DNA of 64,000 bases from Candidatus Didemnitutus sp. (GCA_017991595.1 JAGOQJ010000006.1:62001-126000); one strand, 5' to 3'; positions 51,616-60,743 are shown, counted from the stretch's first letter. Numbers and translations: made by a program. Notes: generated from the letters alone by a model not told the origin.

Positions 51616-52704
51616 GTGAACAACAGCTTGCGCGTGTCCTTAGCGGCGGTGGAATATCCGATTCATTTCCACGCGGGTCCGCTTGAGTCGGTTTTGGCCG
51701 CGCAAGTGGCGAAGTCGGTCGCCGAAGGGCGCAAGCCGGCGGTGTTGACGGACGCGGTCTTGGCGCAGACATGGGGCGGGGCGCTGCGCGAGGTGTGGGG
51801 CGGGGCTCCGTTGCTGGCGTTGCCGGCCGGCGAGAGTTCCAAGTCGGCGACGGTGCTGGCGCAGGTGTGGGAATTTTTGGCGGCAAACCGCCTCGACCGG
51901 CGCGCGGTGCTGTGGGTCTTCGGCGGCGGTGTGATCGGCGATCTCGGCGGCTTCGCGGCGGCCACGTATCTGCGGGGCATCGATTTCGTGCAGGTGCCGA
52001 CGACATTGCTCGCGATGGTGGACAGCTCCGTGGGCGGAAAAACGGGCATCAATCTCGCCGCGGGCAAGAATCTCGCGGGCGCCTTTCATCATCCGCGGGC
52101 GGTGCACATTTTCCCGGAGTTACTGCGGACGCTGCCACCACGCGAGTTTGCGGCCGGAGCCGCGGAGATCATCAAATACGGTCTGCTGGGCGACGCGGCG
52201 CTGTTCGTGCAACTCGAGCGCGAGCCGCTCACGGTCGCGAGCCCGGCGCTGCCCGCCGTGTTGCGGCGCTGTTGCGAGCTGAAGGCCGTCGTCGTGCAGG
52301 CCGACGAGCGCGAGACTGCGGCCGAGGGCGGGCGGGCGTTGTTGAATCTCGGGCACACCTTCGGCCACGCGATCGAGCAGGTGGCGGGTTACGGTTCCTA
52401 TCTGCACGGCGAAGCCGTGGCGGTGGGTCTGTGTGCGGCGGCGCGGCTTTCGCAGCGGCTCGGCTCGCTGAGCGCGGCCGATGTGGCGCGCGTCGATGCG
52501 GTTGTGGCGCGCCATCAGCTGCCGGTGCGGCTGCGGGAACCGCTCGCGTTGGATGCGCTGCTGTCCGCGATGACGCGCGACAAGAAAAACCGCGATGGCG
52601 GCATCCGCTTCGTGGTGCTTGAGCGGCTTGGCGCGGCGGCGACCCGCAGCGGCGTGCGAGTGGACGAGGTCGCGGCGGTGTGGCGCGAACTCGGCGCGAC
52701 TTGA
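51616..52704 (+). CDS. aroB: 3-dehydroquinate synthase
   Basis: 362 residues from GTG at 51616. NAD-binding GGGVIGDLGGFAAATYLRG at 103-121, PTTLLAMVDSSVGGKTGIN at 128-146, KNLAGAFHHP, and the Zn-ligand LLNLGHTFGHAIEQ near 238-251. Converts DAHP to 3-dehydroquinate, second step of the shikimate pathway. Full-length. It heads a plus-strand series of genes; the start lacks a Shine-Dalgarno and sits directly after the -10 box. Divergent from TonB receptor 3. Confidence 0.96.
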   Translation: MNNSLRVSLAAVEYPIHFHAGPLESVLAAQVAKSVAEGRKPAVLTDAVLAQTWGGALREVWGGAPLLALPAGESSKSATVLAQVWEFLAANRLDRRAVLWVFGGGVIGDLGGFAAATYLRGIDFVQVPTTLLAMVDSSVGGKTGINLAAGKNLAGAFHHPRAVHIFPELLRTLPPREFAAGAAEIIKYGLLGDAALFVQLEREPLTVASPALPAVLRRCCELKAVVVQADERETAAEGGRALLNLGHTFGHAIEQVAGYGSYLHGEAVAVGLCAAARLSQRLGSLSAADVARVDAVVARHQLPVRLREPLALDALLSAMTRDKKNRDGGIRFVVLERLGAAATRSGVRVDEVAAVWRELGAT

Positions 52705-52776
52705 GCGGCGCGGTCGGGGCCTGCCGGCGAGAAAAGGCTTCATGCGCCCGCCCCGGGACGCTAGGTTGCCCACCTC

Positions 52777-53415
52777 ATGTCAGCCATCGACGAGGGCATC
52801 GTTCGCGAATACTTCGAGCAGGCGGGCTTTTTTGTGCGCCAGGCGCGCAAATACGCGCTCACCGCGCGAAAAGGTGCCGGCGAGGAGGTGCTCGATCTGT
52901 TGGTTTTCAATCCCGCGTGGGAGCGAGGCTCGCGCAAGCCGGAGTTCTTCCTCTTCGCCAACGAGCTGCCGCTCGTCCACCGTGCGGTTGTCAGCATCAA
53001 GGGCTGGCACGCCGCCGGTCGCTTCACGCCGAGCACGCTGCGCAATCAGCCGGAAATTTTCCGCTTCCTCGAACAGAGCGTGCTGAAGGAAGCCTCGCGC
53101 TTCTTCCCCACGGAGACCGAGGACCCCGACGGCGCCGGTCTCCTGAAGATCCTCGTGCTGCCCGGCCTGCCCACCGCGGAGCCGTATCGTTCGCAGGCGG
53201 TCGCGATGCTGAAGGAGAAGGGCGTCGATGCCGTGATCTCGTTCCGCACCATGCTGCTCGACCTGATCGAGAAGGTGGAGCTCAACCGCAACTACGGCAA
53301 AAGCGACACGCTCCAACTCATCCGCGTGCTGAAGAACTACGATCTCCTCCAGGATCCGCAGATGGACCTGCTGGGCGAGCGCAGTTCGTCGCGGCGCGCG
53401 AGCACCAAAGAGTGA
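52777..53415 (+). CDS. Unknown protein with a nuclease-like core pattern
   Basis: 212 residues, cytosolic, no family recognised. The N-terminal half reads EYFEQAGFFVRQARKY, then VLDLLVFNPAWE, FFLFANELPLVHRAVVSIKGWH. This spacing (Asp40, then a strand with SIK ending in Lys75) resembles the D...(D/E)xK core of PD-(D/E)XK fold proteins, with Ser instead of Glu at the second acid, so catalysis would be doubtful. The C-terminal half is helical with LPGLPTAEPYRSQAVAMLKE and RTMLLDLIEKVELNRNYGKS. Lies 72 nt after aroB and 67 nt before lpxA. Probably a conserved verrucomicrobial protein. Confidence 0.7.
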   Translation: MSAIDEGIVREYFEQAGFFVRQARKYALTARKGAGEEVLDLLVFNPAWERGSRKPEFFLFANELPLVHRAVVSIKGWHAAGRFTPSTLRNQPEIFRFLEQSVLKEASRFFPTETEDPDGAGLLKILVLPGLPTAEPYRSQAVAMLKEKGVDAVISFRTMLLDLIEKVELNRNYGKSDTLQLIRVLKNYDLLQDPQMDLLGERSSSRRASTKE

Positions 53416-53482
53416 GTGCGGGCCCGCGGCGACGCGGATCTCCGCCCGTCGAGTCGCGAGCCCCGGTAACACCGCAAATCCC

Positions 53483-54253
53483 TTGATCCATCCCACCGCC
53501 ATCATCGAACCCGGCGCGCAACTCGGCGCCGGTTGCACCGTTCACGCGCACGCTGTCATCACCCGGCACGCCATCCTCGGCGACGGGGTTGTCGTGCACC
53601 CCTTTGCCGTCGTGGGCGGCGACCCGCAGTTTCTGAAATTCGATCCGGCCACGCCGAGTTGGGTGCGCGTTGGCGCCGGCACAGTCATCCGCGAGCACTG
53701 CACGCTGAACCGCTCCATCTATGCGGATAAATCCACCGTCGTGGGCGCGCGCTGTTTCCTGATGGCCAACGCGCACGCCGGCCACGATTGCGAGGTCGGC
53801 GACGACGTCGTGCTGGCCAACAACGTGATGCTCGCCGGCCACGTCAGCGTGGGAAACAACTGCTTCCTCGGCGGCGGTGCGGCGATCCACCAGTTCGTGC
53901 GCATTGGCGAGAGCGTGATGGTCGGCGGGGTCGCGCGCATCACGCAGGATCTCGCGCCGTTCCTGCTCGTGGCCGAGCGCGACGAGGTTTCCGGCCTGAA
54001 CATCGTCGGCCTCCGCCGTCGCGGCTTTCCGCGCGCGACGATCTACGAGCTCAAGACCTGCTTCCAGCGCGTGTTTGGCGGCGGCGATCCGCGCGAGCAC
54101 GCGCAGGCGGCGCTGGCCGAGGGCGTGCAGAGCGCGGAGGCGCGGCGGTTCCTGGAGTTTTTCGCGGGCGGCAAGCGCGGCTTCGCCCGGCCCTTGCGCG
54201 GCGCGGCCAAGGACGGCCCCGCCTCCGCGAGCGAAGGCGCGGCCTCGGCTTGA
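53483..54253 (+). CDS. lpxA: Acyl-[ACP]--UDP-N-acetylglucosamine O-acyltransferase
   Basis: 256 residues from TTG at 53483 (ATCCATCCC follows, giving M-IHPTAII, the classical LpxA start). Hexapeptide left-handed beta-helix over residues 1-190; catalytic His in MANAHAGHDCEVGDDV near residue 100 (order as in the E. coli HxxH site), GGVARITQDLAPF, and SGLNIVGLRRRGF before the helical C-terminus. First step of lipid A synthesis. The Ala-rich tail beyond about residue 225 is longer than usual. pdxA follows after 8 nt. Confidence 0.95.
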   Translation: MIHPTAIIEPGAQLGAGCTVHAHAVITRHAILGDGVVVHPFAVVGGDPQFLKFDPATPSWVRVGAGTVIREHCTLNRSIYADKSTVVGARCFLMANAHAGHDCEVGDDVVLANNVMLAGHVSVGNNCFLGGGAAIHQFVRIGESVMVGGVARITQDLAPFLLVAERDEVSGLNIVGLRRRGFPRATIYELKTCFQRVFGGGDPREHAQAALAEGVQSAEARRFLEFFAGGKRGFARPLRGAAKDGPASASEGAASA

Positions 54254-54261
54254 GCGGCCCC

Positions 54262-55194
54262 ATGAGCGCCCTGCCTCTCGCTCTTACCTGCGGCGATCCG
54301 GCCGGTGTCGGCCCGGAAATCATCGCCGCGTGGCTCGCCGCCCAATCCGAGGAGCATGGGCGCGTGGCGGTCATCGGACCCGCGCGCTGGCTCGAGACGT
54401 TGCCGGTGACGGTGGCGGCGAAGATTCCCGTGGGGCTCGACGATTTTGCCGCGACGCCGGGCCGGCCCGACGGGGACGGTGCCCTCGTGGCGTGGGCGGC
54501 GATGGAGCGCGCGGCGCGCGGCGTGCAGAGCGGCGAGTTCGCCGGCGTTGTCACCGCGCCCGTGAGCAAGGAGCGTCTGGCGGCGATCGGTTATCCGTAT
54601 CCGGGTCAGACCGAATTTTTCGCGGCGCGCTGGGGTGGCGAGCCGGTGATGGCGTTTTGCGGTGGCCGGCTTCGCGTGGCGCTCGCCACGTGGCATGTGC
54701 CGCTCTGCGAGGTGCCGCAATTGCTCGGCCCGCAGCTCCTGCAGCGCACGGTCGCGGCGGCGGATTTGCTGGCGCGGGCGGAGGGCATCACGGCTCCGCG
54801 CATCGGCGTGTGCGGGCTGAATCCGCACGCGGGCGAGAACGGCGTGTTGGGACGCGAGGAGATCGATTTCATCAACCCCGCGCTCGCGCGGCTGCACGCG
54901 GACCATCCCGGGTTGGTCGCCAGCTGCCTGCCCGGTGACACGCTGTTCGCGCGCGCCCTGCGCGGGGAGTTCGATGCGGTCGTGGCGTTGTATCACGACC
55001 AAGGCCTCGCGCCGCTCAAGACGGTGGATTTCGACGAGGCGGTGAATGTCACGCTCGGCCTGCCGTTCGTGCGCACGAGTCCGGACCACGGCACGGCGTT
55101 CGCGCTCGCGGGGCAGGGGAAGGCCAGCGCGCGGAGCTTCGCCAACGCGGTCGCGGTGGCGTGGCGCTTGGTGGCGCTGCGCGCCCGGGGCTGA
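54262..55194 (+). CDS. pdxA: 4-hydroxythreonine-4-phosphate dehydrogenase
   Basis: 310 residues from ATG at 54262. N-terminal LALTCGDPAGVGPEI, VVTAPVSKERLAAIGYPYPGQTEF, metal-binding His in LATWHVPLCEV, GLNPHAGENGVLG, and YHDQGLAPLKTVDFDEAVNVTLGLPFVRTSPDHGTAF (written here only as landmarks YHDQGLAPLK and TSPDHGTAF). It oxidises 4-phosphohydroxy-threonine in pyridoxal phosphate synthesis (DXP-dependent route). Eight nucleotides after lpxA, so an operon. Confidence 0.95.
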   Translation: MSALPLALTCGDPAGVGPEIIAAWLAAQSEEHGRVAVIGPARWLETLPVTVAAKIPVGLDDFAATPGRPDGDGALVAWAAMERAARGVQSGEFAGVVTAPVSKERLAAIGYPYPGQTEFFAARWGGEPVMAFCGGRLRVALATWHVPLCEVPQLLGPQLLQRTVAAADLLARAEGITAPRIGVCGLNPHAGENGVLGREEIDFINPALARLHADHPGLVASCLPGDTLFARALRGEFDAVVALYHDQGLAPLKTVDFDEAVNVTLGLPFVRTSPDHGTAFALAGQGKASARSFANAVAVAWRLVALRARG

Positions 55195-55257
55195 ACGGCG
55201 CGGTCGGAGACTCCGGCCGCTTGCCAAGCGGGCAGTCTGTGCCTTCATTGCCCGCGC

Positions 55258-55635
55258 ATGTCCGAGCCGATCCACCTTACTTTGCCCGAAGGCGTGCGCG
55301 AAGGTAACGAAAACCTCGTGCGCCTCACGCCCGATGCGGGCGCGAAGGTCGCTGCGCTGATCGCGCGCGAGCGGCAAGGGGACCTGCTGCGCATCGCCAT
55401 CACGGGCGGCGGTTGCAACGGCCTGAGCTACAAGATGAAGTTCACGGGCGAGCCGCGGCGCGGCGACATCCTTGTCCGCTCGGCCGGGGTGCCGGTGATC
55501 GTGGACCCCAAGACCGCGCTCTACCTCAAGGGCACGGTGCTCGATTATTCCCACCAGATGGTCGGCGGCGGCTTCAAGTTCTCCAACCCGAACGCCAAGG
55601 CCTCCTGCTCCTGCGGCGAGAGTTTCAGCGTCTGA
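55258..55635 (+). CDS. A-type Fe-S cluster carrier (IscA/ErpA/HesB family)
   Basis: 125 residues. LTPDAGAKVAALIARERQGD, the first Cys in ITGGGCNGLSYKMKF (about residue 55), VDPKTALYLKGTVLDYSHQM, and the C-terminal SCSCGESFSV pair. All three cluster-binding Cys of the family are present. It accepts Fe-S clusters from a scaffold and hands them to target enzymes. The N-terminal 20 residues are longer than in E. coli ErpA. ErpA versus IscA versus SufA cannot be told from sequence. Confidence 0.92.
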   Translation: MSEPIHLTLPEGVREGNENLVRLTPDAGAKVAALIARERQGDLLRIAITGGGCNGLSYKMKFTGEPRRGDILVRSAGVPVIVDPKTALYLKGTVLDYSHQMVGGGFKFSNPNAKASCSCGESFSV

Positions 55636-55747
55636 GCGGGCCGCTGCGCCCGGCGCCGGCGAGGGCACCCTTTCAAAAAGGGGTTGTCATCACTCGACAT
55701 CGCGACAAAAACACGCCCGACCAATCAGTCCAAGCAAACCCTCCTTA

Positions 55748-56404
55748 ATGGCCCTTCCTTCCTCCTCCGGCGCCCGCCAGCCCTACAATCGTGGCGGTCC
55801 TCGCAATAACGATCCTTACGCCCACATCCGGCGTAACGCGCGGATCAAGTCCCCCCAAGTCCGCGTCATCAGCCCCGAAGGCCGCCAGCTCGGCATCATC
55901 GACACGCCGAAAGCCCTCGCGCTCGCGCAGCAGTTCAACCTCGACCTCGTGGAGGTCGCCTCGACGGCGAACCCGCCGGTTTGCCGCATCATGGATTTCG
56001 GCAAATACATCTACGAGGAACAGAAGAAGACCGCGCACAGCAAACCGGCCGGCGCGAAGCTCAAGGAGATCGAGTTCACCGTCCGCATCGAGGCGCACGA
56101 TTTCATGACCAAGGTCCGCCACGCCGAGGAGTTCCTCGACGAGGGCAACAAGGTGAAGCTCCGCCTCAAGTTCCGCGGCCGCGAGATGGCCCACACGCAG
56201 ATGGGCTTCGACGTCATGACCCGCGCCCTCAAGGAACTCGAGACGATGGGCCACCCGGATTCCGTGCCGAAGCTCACTGGCAAACAGATCAACGTGATGC
56301 TGACGCCCAACCCGGTGAACAAGCGCAAGCCGAAGTATTTCGTCCGCGAGACCCAACCGGCCCCCGATCGTGCCCCGGCCCAGCCGGACGCAGCGAAGGA
56401 CTGA
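55748..56404 (+). CDS. infC: Translation initiation factor IF-3
   Basis: 218 residues. After a Gly/Arg-rich N-terminal extension of about 25 residues, IRRNARIKSPQVRVISPEG starts the N-domain; LVEVASTANPPVCRIMDFGKY marks its end, then the linker YEEQKKTAHSKPAG and the C-domain with LKEIEFTVRIEAHDFMTK and VKLRLKFRGREMAHTQMG. It binds the 30S subunit and controls start-codon choice. Starts with ATG, not the rare AUU of the E. coli gene, so that form of autoregulation is not expected. A Pro/Ala/Asp tail is added at the C-terminus. Confidence 0.96.
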   Translation: MALPSSSGARQPYNRGGPRNNDPYAHIRRNARIKSPQVRVISPEGRQLGIIDTPKALALAQQFNLDLVEVASTANPPVCRIMDFGKYIYEEQKKTAHSKPAGAKLKEIEFTVRIEAHDFMTKVRHAEEFLDEGNKVKLRLKFRGREMAHTQMGFDVMTRALKELETMGHPDSVPKLTGKQINVMLTPNPVNKRKPKYFVRETQPAPDRAPAQPDAAKD

Positions 56405-56419
56405 CGCCGTGTCCCTGTG

Positions 56420-57532
56420 ATGACGGCGCCGCTGCGAACTTGGCGCCGCGTCGGCGCGGTCCTGCTGATCGCCGCGGCGGCGAATCTCCCGCTCGCGGCG
56501 CAAGTCCGCTCCGCACCGACCCGTCCGGCAACCGCCAGCGCGTGGGAGACCACGCGCCTCCGCAACGCCGATTACGTCGACCTCCTGCATGTGGCGGCGA
56601 AGCTCGGCTGGAAGCCGCAGTGGAACGCCCCCGGCCGCACCCTCACGCTGCGCGGCCCCGACGACGCGAAGATCGTCTTCGAGGCCGACGAGCGCGACTG
56701 CCACCTCGACGGTGTGCGCGTCTTCCTCAGCGAGCGCGTCGCCGCCTACCGCAACACCCTTTGGGTCAGCCGGCTCGATGTGGTGAAGACGCTCGCCCCG
56801 CTCCTCGCTCCGGCTACGCAGGCCCTCGTGCTGCCCCAGCCGCCGCGCCTCATCGTGCTCGATGCCGGCCACGGCGGCACCGATCCGGGCAAGTCCAACA
56901 CCCGGCACAAGCTGCACGAAAAGGACATGACGCTCGACGTCGTCCTGCGGCTCAAGCCCCTGCTCGAGGCGCGCGGCTTCCGCGTGCTGCTCACGCGGAA
57001 GGACGACACCCGCTTCGCCAACAGCCCGATCGTCGACCTCCAGCGGCGCGCCGATTTCGCCAACAAGGCGGTCGCGGACCTGTTCCTCAGCATCCATTTC
57101 AACGCCGTCGACCCCAAGGACGCCGCGCGCGTCACCGGCTCCGAGACCTATGTGCTCACGCCGCAATCGATGCTCTCCACCTCCGACGAGAAGCCGGATG
57201 AGATGACGGCCACCGCGTTCCCGGGCAACCGACACGACTTGGGCAACGTGCTCCTCGGCTTCCATCTGCACCGCCGGATCGTCGGCGACCTGAAGACCTC
57301 CGATCGCGGCTACAAGCGCGCGCGTTTCGCCGTGCTGCGTTTCGTGCAATGCCCGGCCGCGCTGATCGAGGCGGCCTATTTGTCGAACGATGCCGAGGCC
57401 GCGCGCGTCGGCACGCCTGCCTTCCGTCAGCAGATTGCCGAGGCCATCGCGCGCGGCGTCGAGTCCTACGCCACGACGTTGACCGAGTTGCACGCTGCTG
57501 CGGCCAAACGCGCCGCCGAGGCGGCGAAGTGA
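56420..57532 (+). CDS. N-acetylmuramoyl-L-alanine amidase (Amidase_3)
   Basis: 370 residues from ATG at 56420 (a GTG lies directly before it). Signal peptide about 1-26 (VGAVLLIAAAANLPLAAQ). Residues about 45-140 look like a copper-amine-oxidase-N-like domain (DYVDLLHVAAKLGWKPQWN). The catalytic domain has zinc ligands in VLDAGHGGTDPG (His), HEKDMTLDVVLRL (Glu), LSIHFNAVD (His) and the Glu in ALIEAAYLSN. It cleaves the amide between muramic acid and the stem peptide in the periplasm, as in cell separation. 15 nt after infC. Confidence 0.93.
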   Translation: MTAPLRTWRRVGAVLLIAAAANLPLAAQVRSAPTRPATASAWETTRLRNADYVDLLHVAAKLGWKPQWNAPGRTLTLRGPDDAKIVFEADERDCHLDGVRVFLSERVAAYRNTLWVSRLDVVKTLAPLLAPATQALVLPQPPRLIVLDAGHGGTDPGKSNTRHKLHEKDMTLDVVLRLKPLLEARGFRVLLTRKDDTRFANSPIVDLQRRADFANKAVADLFLSIHFNAVDPKDAARVTGSETYVLTPQSMLSTSDEKPDEMTATAFPGNRHDLGNVLLGFHLHRRIVGDLKTSDRGYKRARFAVLRFVQCPAALIEAAYLSNDAEAARVGTPAFRQQIAEAIARGVESYATTLTELHAAAAKRAAEAAK

Positions 57533-57619
57533 GATCGTGAACCGCGGCACGCCGGCCCGCGGCCAGCCTCAACATCCGTCTGGCCTCCGCGGGCGATTCG
57601 CGTTCGACTGCGTGCCGTC

Positions 57620-58666
57620 ATGTTTTCCCTGTTCCGTTTCCTCGGCGCGCCGCTGGCTGCGCTGTCCCTGACGCTGCCGGCGCTGGCCTGGGATTACGAA
57701 GGCCACCGCGTCGTCAACCAGATCGCGCTCGCGGCGCTGCCCGCGGACTTCCCCGCCTTCGTGCGCGAGCCGGAGAACGCCGAGCGCATCGCGTGGCTGG
57801 CGAGCGAGGCCGACCGCTGGCGCAGCGCGCCCGATCTGCCCGCGCGGCATTGCAACGCGCCTGATCATTACCTCGATCTCGAATATCTCCGCATGGCCGG
57901 CCTCGACGCGGCGACCGTGAGCAGTTTCCGCTACGAATTCGTGGTGCAATACGCCGCCGGCCGCGCCGCGCATCCGGAAAACTACGGCCCGATCGACCCG
58001 GCGCAGAACGCCGATCGCACGCGTGAGTGGCCGGGTTTCCTGCCGTGGACCATCACGGAGTATTTCGGCAAGCTGCGGGGCAATTTCGCCCGCCTCAAGG
58101 TGCTCGAGGAACTCGGCACGCCCGAAGATATCGCGCAGACGAAGCGCAGCATCGTGGAAATGATGGGCATCATGGGGCACTTCCTCGGCGACGCCGCGCA
58201 GCCGCTGCACACGACGATCCACCATAACGGCTGGGTCGGCGACAATCCGCAGGGCTACACGACGTGGCGCGGCATTCATTCGTGGATCGATTCCGGTTTC
58301 ATCGTGAAGGGCGGGCTCGATCTCTCGCCGCTTGTCGCGCGGGCGCAACCGGCGGTGGCGTTGCCGCTCGCCGCACCGGTCGAGGGACGCGATCCGATGT
58401 TCCGGCACATGATGGATTACCTGCAGGCGCAGTTCGCGTTCGTGGAGCCGGTCTATCAGCTGCACCAAGCGGGGAAGTTGAAGCTCGAAGGCAACGCGCC
58501 CGATCCCGAGGCCGTGGCCTTCATCGAGCAGCGCTTGCTTACGGGCGGTCAGATGCTGGCCAACGTGTGGCTCACGGCGTGGCGCTCCGCCGCGCCCGAT
58601 GCCTACCTGCGCGGCCAGTTGATCCGGCAGAAAGCCGCCGCCACTCCGACTCCGGCCGCGAAATGA
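57620..58666 (+). CDS. S1/P1-type nuclease
   Basis: 348 residues. Signal peptide 1-23 (ending PALA); the mature protein begins WDYEGH, and the N-terminal Trp24 is a zinc ligand in this family. Other metal-site motifs: ASEADRW, HFLGDAAQPLHTTIHHNGWV GDNPQGY (two parts shown separately), GIHSWIDSG. All ligands appear intact, so an active trinuclear-zinc enzyme that degrades single-stranded nucleic acids outside the cytoplasm is likely. Some relatives are phospholipases C. The stop overlaps the crcB start (ATGA). Confidence 0.88.
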   Translation: MFSLFRFLGAPLAALSLTLPALAWDYEGHRVVNQIALAALPADFPAFVREPENAERIAWLASEADRWRSAPDLPARHCNAPDHYLDLEYLRMAGLDAATVSSFRYEFVVQYAAGRAAHPENYGPIDPAQNADRTREWPGFLPWTITEYFGKLRGNFARLKVLEELGTPEDIAQTKRSIVEMMGIMGHFLGDAAQPLHTTIHHNGWVGDNPQGYTTWRGIHSWIDSGFIVKGGLDLSPLVARAQPAVALPLAAPVEGRDPMFRHMMDYLQAQFAFVEPVYQLHQAGKLKLEGNAPDPEAVAFIEQRLLTGGQMLANVWLTAWRSAAPDAYLRGQLIRQKAAATPTPAAK

Positions 58667-59031
58667 ACGGCACGGCGTTGCTCTGGATCGCTCTCGGTGG
58701 CGCGCTCGGCTCCGTGTTGCGGGCCTTGGTCGGTCATCTGGTGCAGACGCGGTTCCCTTGGGGCACGCTGCTCGTGAACGTCGCGGGCTCCCTGCTCATC
58801 GGCTGGCTCATGGCGCGGCTCGGTGCACTTGAGCCGCCGCAGGCCGCCCGTGTGCAGGCGAGCCTCGTGGTCGGGTTTTGCGGCGGTTTCACCACCTTCT
58901 CCACGTTCAGCTGGCAGACGCTCGACCAGATGCTGCGCGGACAATGGGGCGTGGCGGCGGCAAATATCCTGCTCTCGGTGACGTTGTGCCTTGTCGCGGT
59001 CTGGTTGGGCTTCAAGTTTGGCAAGGCATGA
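58663..59031 (+). CDS. crcB: Fluoride efflux channel CrcB/Fluc
   Basis: 122 residues from ATG at 58663, overlapping the nuclease stop. Four membrane helices. Fluc signatures: GTLLVNVAGSLLIGWLMARL (helix 2) and GFCGGFTTFSTFSWQTL (helix 3) with the phenylalanine box. It forms dimeric fluoride channels in the inner membrane. No fluoride riboswitch is seen, as expected with no untranslated gap upstream. The TIGR03790 gene starts inside its stop codon. Confidence 0.95.
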   Translation: MNGTALLWIALGGALGSVLRALVGHLVQTRFPWGTLLVNVAGSLLIGWLMARLGALEPPQAARVQASLVVGFCGGFTTFSTFSWQTLDQMLRGQWGVAAANILLSVTLCLVAVWLGFKFGKA

Positions 59032-60722
59032 GGTTCGGTTTCGCCATCGGCATCAGCCTGCTTGTCTGGGGGCTTGCTCCCGTTTTCGCGCGGGCCGCGA
59101 CCCCGGCGGACGATCCGGCGGCCCACACGGTCATCCTCGTGAATGCGCGGCAGCGCGACTCGGTGGAACTGGGCGAATTCTACGCGGAGCGCCGCGGGAT
59201 CCCGCGCGACAACATCGTCGCCCTGCCAATGCCGGAGACCGAGACGATCAACCGGCGCGACTTCATCGACCAGATCTGGCAGCCCTTGCAGGACGAATTG
59301 TTGCGCCGCGGCTGGCTTGACGGGAAATTCTCCGACCAGCGCGACGAGCTGGGGCGCCGGCGCAACGCCATTGCGGGTCACCGGCTCGCGTTCCTCGTCG
59401 TGTGCCGCGGCACGCCCCTGCGCGTCGAGCACGACGGCAAGGCGGAGGCCGAGCTCGTGCAGGGCATGCGGCGTGGCACGGAGCAGTTCCAGACCAACCG
59501 CGCCTCGGTGGACGCGGAGCTGAGCCTGCTCCCGCAGCCGAACCTGCCGCTCACGGGTTTCACGCGCAACCCACTCTTCAACCAGCGCCAGGTGGCGCGT
59601 ATCACCGAGGAGCTGATCGTGAAGGTGGCGCGGCTCGACGGACCCACGTTCGCGGACGCCCGCCAACTTGTCACCTCGGCGCTCACGGCGGAGAAGCAGG
59701 GTTTGATCGGGCGTTATTACGTCGACCTGAAGGGACCGCACGCAGCGGGCGACCGCTGGCTGGAGACCACGCGTGCTCAGCTGGTGGATCTGGGTTACTT
59801 CGGCGATGTGCATGCCGGGGCGGGAACTTTCGATGCGGCGGACCGTTTCGATGCGCCGGTGCTCTACTTCGGTTGGTATGCGGCGAACATCAACGGACCG
59901 TTTCTGCGGTCGGGATTCCGGTTTCCTCCGGGCGCGATTGCGTTCCACATCCACAGCTACTCCGCTGCCAGCTTGCGCACGACGACGGAGCAGTGGTGCG
60001 GGCCTTTTGTTGCGCGCGGCGTTGCGGTCACCTTCGGCAACGTTTACGAGCCCTACCTCGAGTTCACGACGCGGCCCGATCTGCTGCTGGCTCGGCTCGC
60101 GCATGGTGCGCCACTCGGCGACGCGGCGTATTTCGCCACGCCCGTGCTTGGGTGGCAGAGCGTCGTGATCGGGGATCCGCTTTATCGTCCGTTCAAGATG
60201 TCGCTCGAGCAGCAGGTCGCGCAGTTGCGCGACTTGCCGGCCGAACTGGCGGGGCATGTGGTCGCACGGCAGGCGGCGGTGTTGGACAAGTTGAACATGG
60301 GCACGGAGGCGCGGGCGCTCTTCGCGCGAGGGATGCGGGATTTTCCCAGCCTCTCGCTGGCGCTGGCCGGCGCGCGTTACGAACTCCTGCACGAGCGGCC
60401 GAAGGAAGCGGCGAAGATGCTCGGGTTTCTAGCCGTGATGCGTGAATTCAGCCCGGCGGACTGGCCGCTGGCCCGATCCGGGGCGGAAATCATCGCCCAA
60501 CATGGCTCCGCACGCGAGGCGCTGCCGATCTACCGCACGTTGGTGCGCGCCGGCGCGCCCACGCTGGAGGTCCGTGCGCGGGCCTTGGCCGAGGCGCGCA
60601 AGGTCGCGGACACGGTGGGCGACCTGTCGGCTTCGTTGGAGTTCGGCCGCATGGCGAGCGAGGTGGCGACCGAGATCGAGGTGCAGAAGGCCGCCGCCAA
60701 GGCGCGCGAGACCAAAAAATAA
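59028..60722 (+). CDS. TIGR03790 family secreted protein
   Basis: 564 residues from ATG at 59028 overlapping the crcB stop. Signal peptide 1-23 (ending FARA-ATPA). The N-terminal HTVILVNARQRDSVELGEFYAERRGIP and LPMPETETINR are the pattern of TIGR03790 proteins, found scattered in Verrucomicrobia, Acidobacteria and others; function unknown. The middle contains FLVVCRGTPLRVEHDG and a YFGWYAANINGPFLRSGFRF segment; the last third is helical and TPR-like (VLDKLNMGTEARALFARGMR). Last gene of the plus-strand series. The adjacent terminator faces clpP. Confidence 0.8.
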   Translation: MRFGFAIGISLLVWGLAPVFARAATPADDPAAHTVILVNARQRDSVELGEFYAERRGIPRDNIVALPMPETETINRRDFIDQIWQPLQDELLRRGWLDGKFSDQRDELGRRRNAIAGHRLAFLVVCRGTPLRVEHDGKAEAELVQGMRRGTEQFQTNRASVDAELSLLPQPNLPLTGFTRNPLFNQRQVARITEELIVKVARLDGPTFADARQLVTSALTAEKQGLIGRYYVDLKGPHAAGDRWLETTRAQLVDLGYFGDVHAGAGTFDAADRFDAPVLYFGWYAANINGPFLRSGFRFPPGAIAFHIHSYSAASLRTTTEQWCGPFVARGVAVTFGNVYEPYLEFTTRPDLLLARLAHGAPLGDAAYFATPVLGWQSVVIGDPLYRPFKMSLEQQVAQLRDLPAELAGHVVARQAAVLDKLNMGTEARALFARGMRDFPSLSLALAGARYELLHERPKEAAKMLGFLAVMREFSPADWPLARSGAEIIAQHGSAREALPIYRTLVRAGAPTLEVRARALAEARKVADTVGDLSASLEFGRMASEVATEIEVQKAAAKARETKK

Positions 60723-60743
60723 GGCCGGTCGAAACGACCGGCC
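60714..60743 (-). terminator. Terminator of clpP
   Basis: GGCCGGTCG / CGACCGGCC stem, 9 bp, 3-nt loop, followed on the minus strand by TTATTTTTT. Overlaps the end of the convergent TIGR03790 gene, whose stop codon is inside the T-run complement. Confidence 0.88.

Noticed and set aside
58640-58662. Fluoride riboswitch before crcB
   Set aside because: The crcB start overlaps the upstream stop; there is no untranslated space and no riboswitch motif.
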